Assembly (NCBI GenBank): GCA_018882825.1
Contig: VERC01000155.1
Span: 1-6,003, forward strand
Length of the DNA stretch: 6,003 nt
Direction of reading: 5' to 3'
From: Acidimicrobiia bacterium
GTDB lineage: Bacteria > Actinomycetota > Acidimicrobiia > Acidimicrobiales > Acidimicrobilacustridaceae
Shown here: positions 4,963 through 6,003 of the stretch, piece by piece
Position numbering within the stretch: the stretch's first letter is position 1
Layout: the number at the start of each line of letters is the position of its first letter
The notes under the pieces: model-generated
Databases searched by the model: none
Told to the model about the DNA's origin: nothing
Seen by the model: the letters and a program-made list of their open reading frames with translations, nothing else
Translations under genes and position numbers: made by a program

Positions 4963-6003
4963 AACTCCGCGGGATGTCGCGCCAGGGCGCACCCGACCAC
5001 GGATCGGGTTCACGGGGCAGCCCGAGCACCCGCTCGGCGAGGATGTTCTTGTTGACCTCGGTCGTCCCACCCTCGATGGTGTTGGCCCGGCTGCGCAGCA
5101 TGCCCTTGACCTCGCGGGGCAGGTCGGCGGACGAGGCACCGTCGGCGGATCCCACCCACGCCAATGCGCGACTGCCGAGCAGATCGACGGCGAGCGACTG
5201 GATGCGCTGGTTGAGCGAGCCCTGATGCACCTTGCCGATCGAACTGGCCGGACCCGGTGGCCGCCCGGCCTTCAGTCCGGCCCGCACCCGTTGGTTGGTC
5301 CACGAGCGGATGCGTTCCTCGGACCACACCCGCATCACCGCCTGACGGACCCGCGCATCGGACCAGCCCCGCTCGCGACCCTCGGCGTCGTTGGCCCGCG
5401 CCATGGTCACCAACGCCTCGGCCCCCGATCCCCCGATGCGATCGACGCCCCCGGAGCCCGAGCCGGCCACCATCTGACGCTCCCCCGACAGCGTCGCGTT
5501 GGCCACGCGCCAGCCGTCACCGACCGCTCCGATCCGATGGGAGTCGGGAACGCGAACGTCGTCGAGGAACGTCTCGTTGAAATCCACCTCGCCGGTGATG
5601 TGACGCAGGGGACGGACCTCGACGCCGGGCGCGTGCAGGTCCACGACGAAATAGGTGATGCCGGCCCGCTTGGGTACATCGGGATCGGTCCGGGCGAGAG
5701 TCACGCCGAGATCGGCCGTATGGGCCCAGGTGCTCCAGACCTTCTGCCCGTTGAGTCGCCAGCCGTCGCCGTCGCGCTCGGCCCGGGTCGCCAGCGATGC
5801 GAGGTCGGAGCCGGCACCCGGCTCGCTGAACAGCTGGCACCACTTCTCCTCGTTGCGCACCATCGGGAGCAGGAACCGGGTTCGTTGCTCTTCGGTGCCG
5901 TGGGCGAACAATGCCGGAGCGGCGAGGTTCAGTCCGAGCGGATTGAGACGACCGAGATTGAACGGTTGCAACTCGACCTCGACGGCGCGGGCCACCGCGG
6001 GCT
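4961..6003 (-). CDS. Acyl-CoA dehydrogenase, N-terminus beyond the window
   Basis: The frame is open to the right edge, giving about 346 residues of a protein usually near 390-400, so some 50 N-terminal residues are missing. An in-frame GTG at 5995-5993 is not the start, because helix-like family sequence runs through it. Residue numbers below count from that codon. The flavin/substrate signature CQLFSEPGAGSDLASL is at 53-68, followed by the middle beta domain (WRLNGQKVWSTWAHTADLGV, 79-98). IEGGTTEVNKNIL at 307-319 places E308 at the position of the catalytic base of medium-chain-type dehydrogenases. The enzyme should therefore use FAD to form a trans-2-enoyl-CoA and pass electrons to electron-transferring flavoprotein. 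The ligand pocket does not let me name a substrate. It is the first visible gene of the operon and its stop overlaps the Shine-Dalgarno of the first crotonase. Confidence 0.92.
   Translation of the reverse strand, partial: PAVARAVEVELQPFNLGRLNPLGLNLAAPALFAHGTEEQRTRFLLPMVRNEEKWCQLFSEPGAGSDLASLATRAERDGDGWRLNGQKVWSTWAHTADLGVTLARTDPDVPKRAGITYFVVDLHAPGVEVRPLRHITGEVDFNETFLDDVRVPDSHRIGAVGDGWRVANATLSGERQMVAGSGSGGVDRIGGSGAEALVTMARANDAEGRERGWSDARVRQAVMRVWSEERIRSWTNQRVRAGLKAGRPPGPASSIGKVHQGSLNQRIQSLAVDLLGSRALAWVGSADGASSADLPREVKGMLRSRANTIEGGTTEVNKNILAERVLGLPREPDPWSGAPWRDIPRS

Noticed and set aside
4225..5055. Plus-strand open frame (276 codons) opposite the first crotonase
   Set aside because: It is the same kind of shadow. 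A similar frame lies opposite the second crotonase, which only reflects the paralogy of the real genes.
4951..5139. Upstream extension of the first crotonase by 63 residues (ATG at 5139)
   Set aside because: The extension is Arg/Pro/Ser-rich, antisense-free but out of frame within the acyl-CoA dehydrogenase gene, and shows no crotonase features. The ATG at 4950 has a good Shine-Dalgarno and gives the same 267-residue length as the paralogue.

Overview
The window is high-GC, densely packed bacterial DNA that is almost entirely coding. The lack of gaps, strong G/C third-position preference, a leaderless-style promoter motif and the enzyme families present (FadD-like ligases, acyl-CoA dehydrogenases, MaoC-like double hotdogs) point to an actinobacterium. 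The Acidimicrobiia are my best guess, but this rests on general impression and not on any marker gene.

Layout. At the left edge a minus-strand pair reads out of the window: a carboxymuconolactone-decarboxylase-family protein (260-637) followed by the N-terminus of an acyl-CoA synthetase (1-247, cut by the edge). Divergent from this pair, across a 60-bp spacer, is a plus-strand double-hotdog acyl dehydratase-like gene (698-2005). Convergent with that gene, and overlapping its 3' end by 30 bp, is a tight minus-strand operon that enters from the right edge. In transcription order it holds an acyl-CoA dehydrogenase (4961-6003, N-terminus missing), two tandem crotonase-fold paralogues of 267 residues each (4147-4950 and 3347-4150), and a second acyl-CoA synthetase (1976-3346). 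Junctions in the operon are 10 nt, a 4-nt ATGA overlap, and a directly abutting TGA/ATG. No gene-free stretch exceeds 60 bp. I see no RNA genes, mobile elements or CRISPR arrays.

How the genes fit together. The families are those of CoA-thioester catabolism: activation of an acid to its CoA ester (ligases), alpha,beta-desaturation (dehydrogenase), then hydration, isomerisation or cleavage (crotonases, hotdog protein). No thiolase or 3-hydroxyacyl-CoA dehydrogenase is in the window, so the substrate cannot be named. It may be a branched, cyclic, steroid- or terpenoid-derived acid, but this is inference.

Most notable observations. Both crotonase paralogues carry His at the two positions where classical enoyl-CoA hydratase has its catalytic Glu pair, with the 20-residue spacing kept. 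Their similarity rises from about half identical at the N-terminus to over 90% at the C-terminus. The complete ligase has Ala where the P-loop Lys normally sits. The hotdog protein lacks the hydratase His in its recognisable N-terminal motif. The convergent overlap contains a 15-nt tandem duplication, and the divergent spacer contains two overlapping, oppositely oriented -10-like hexamers.
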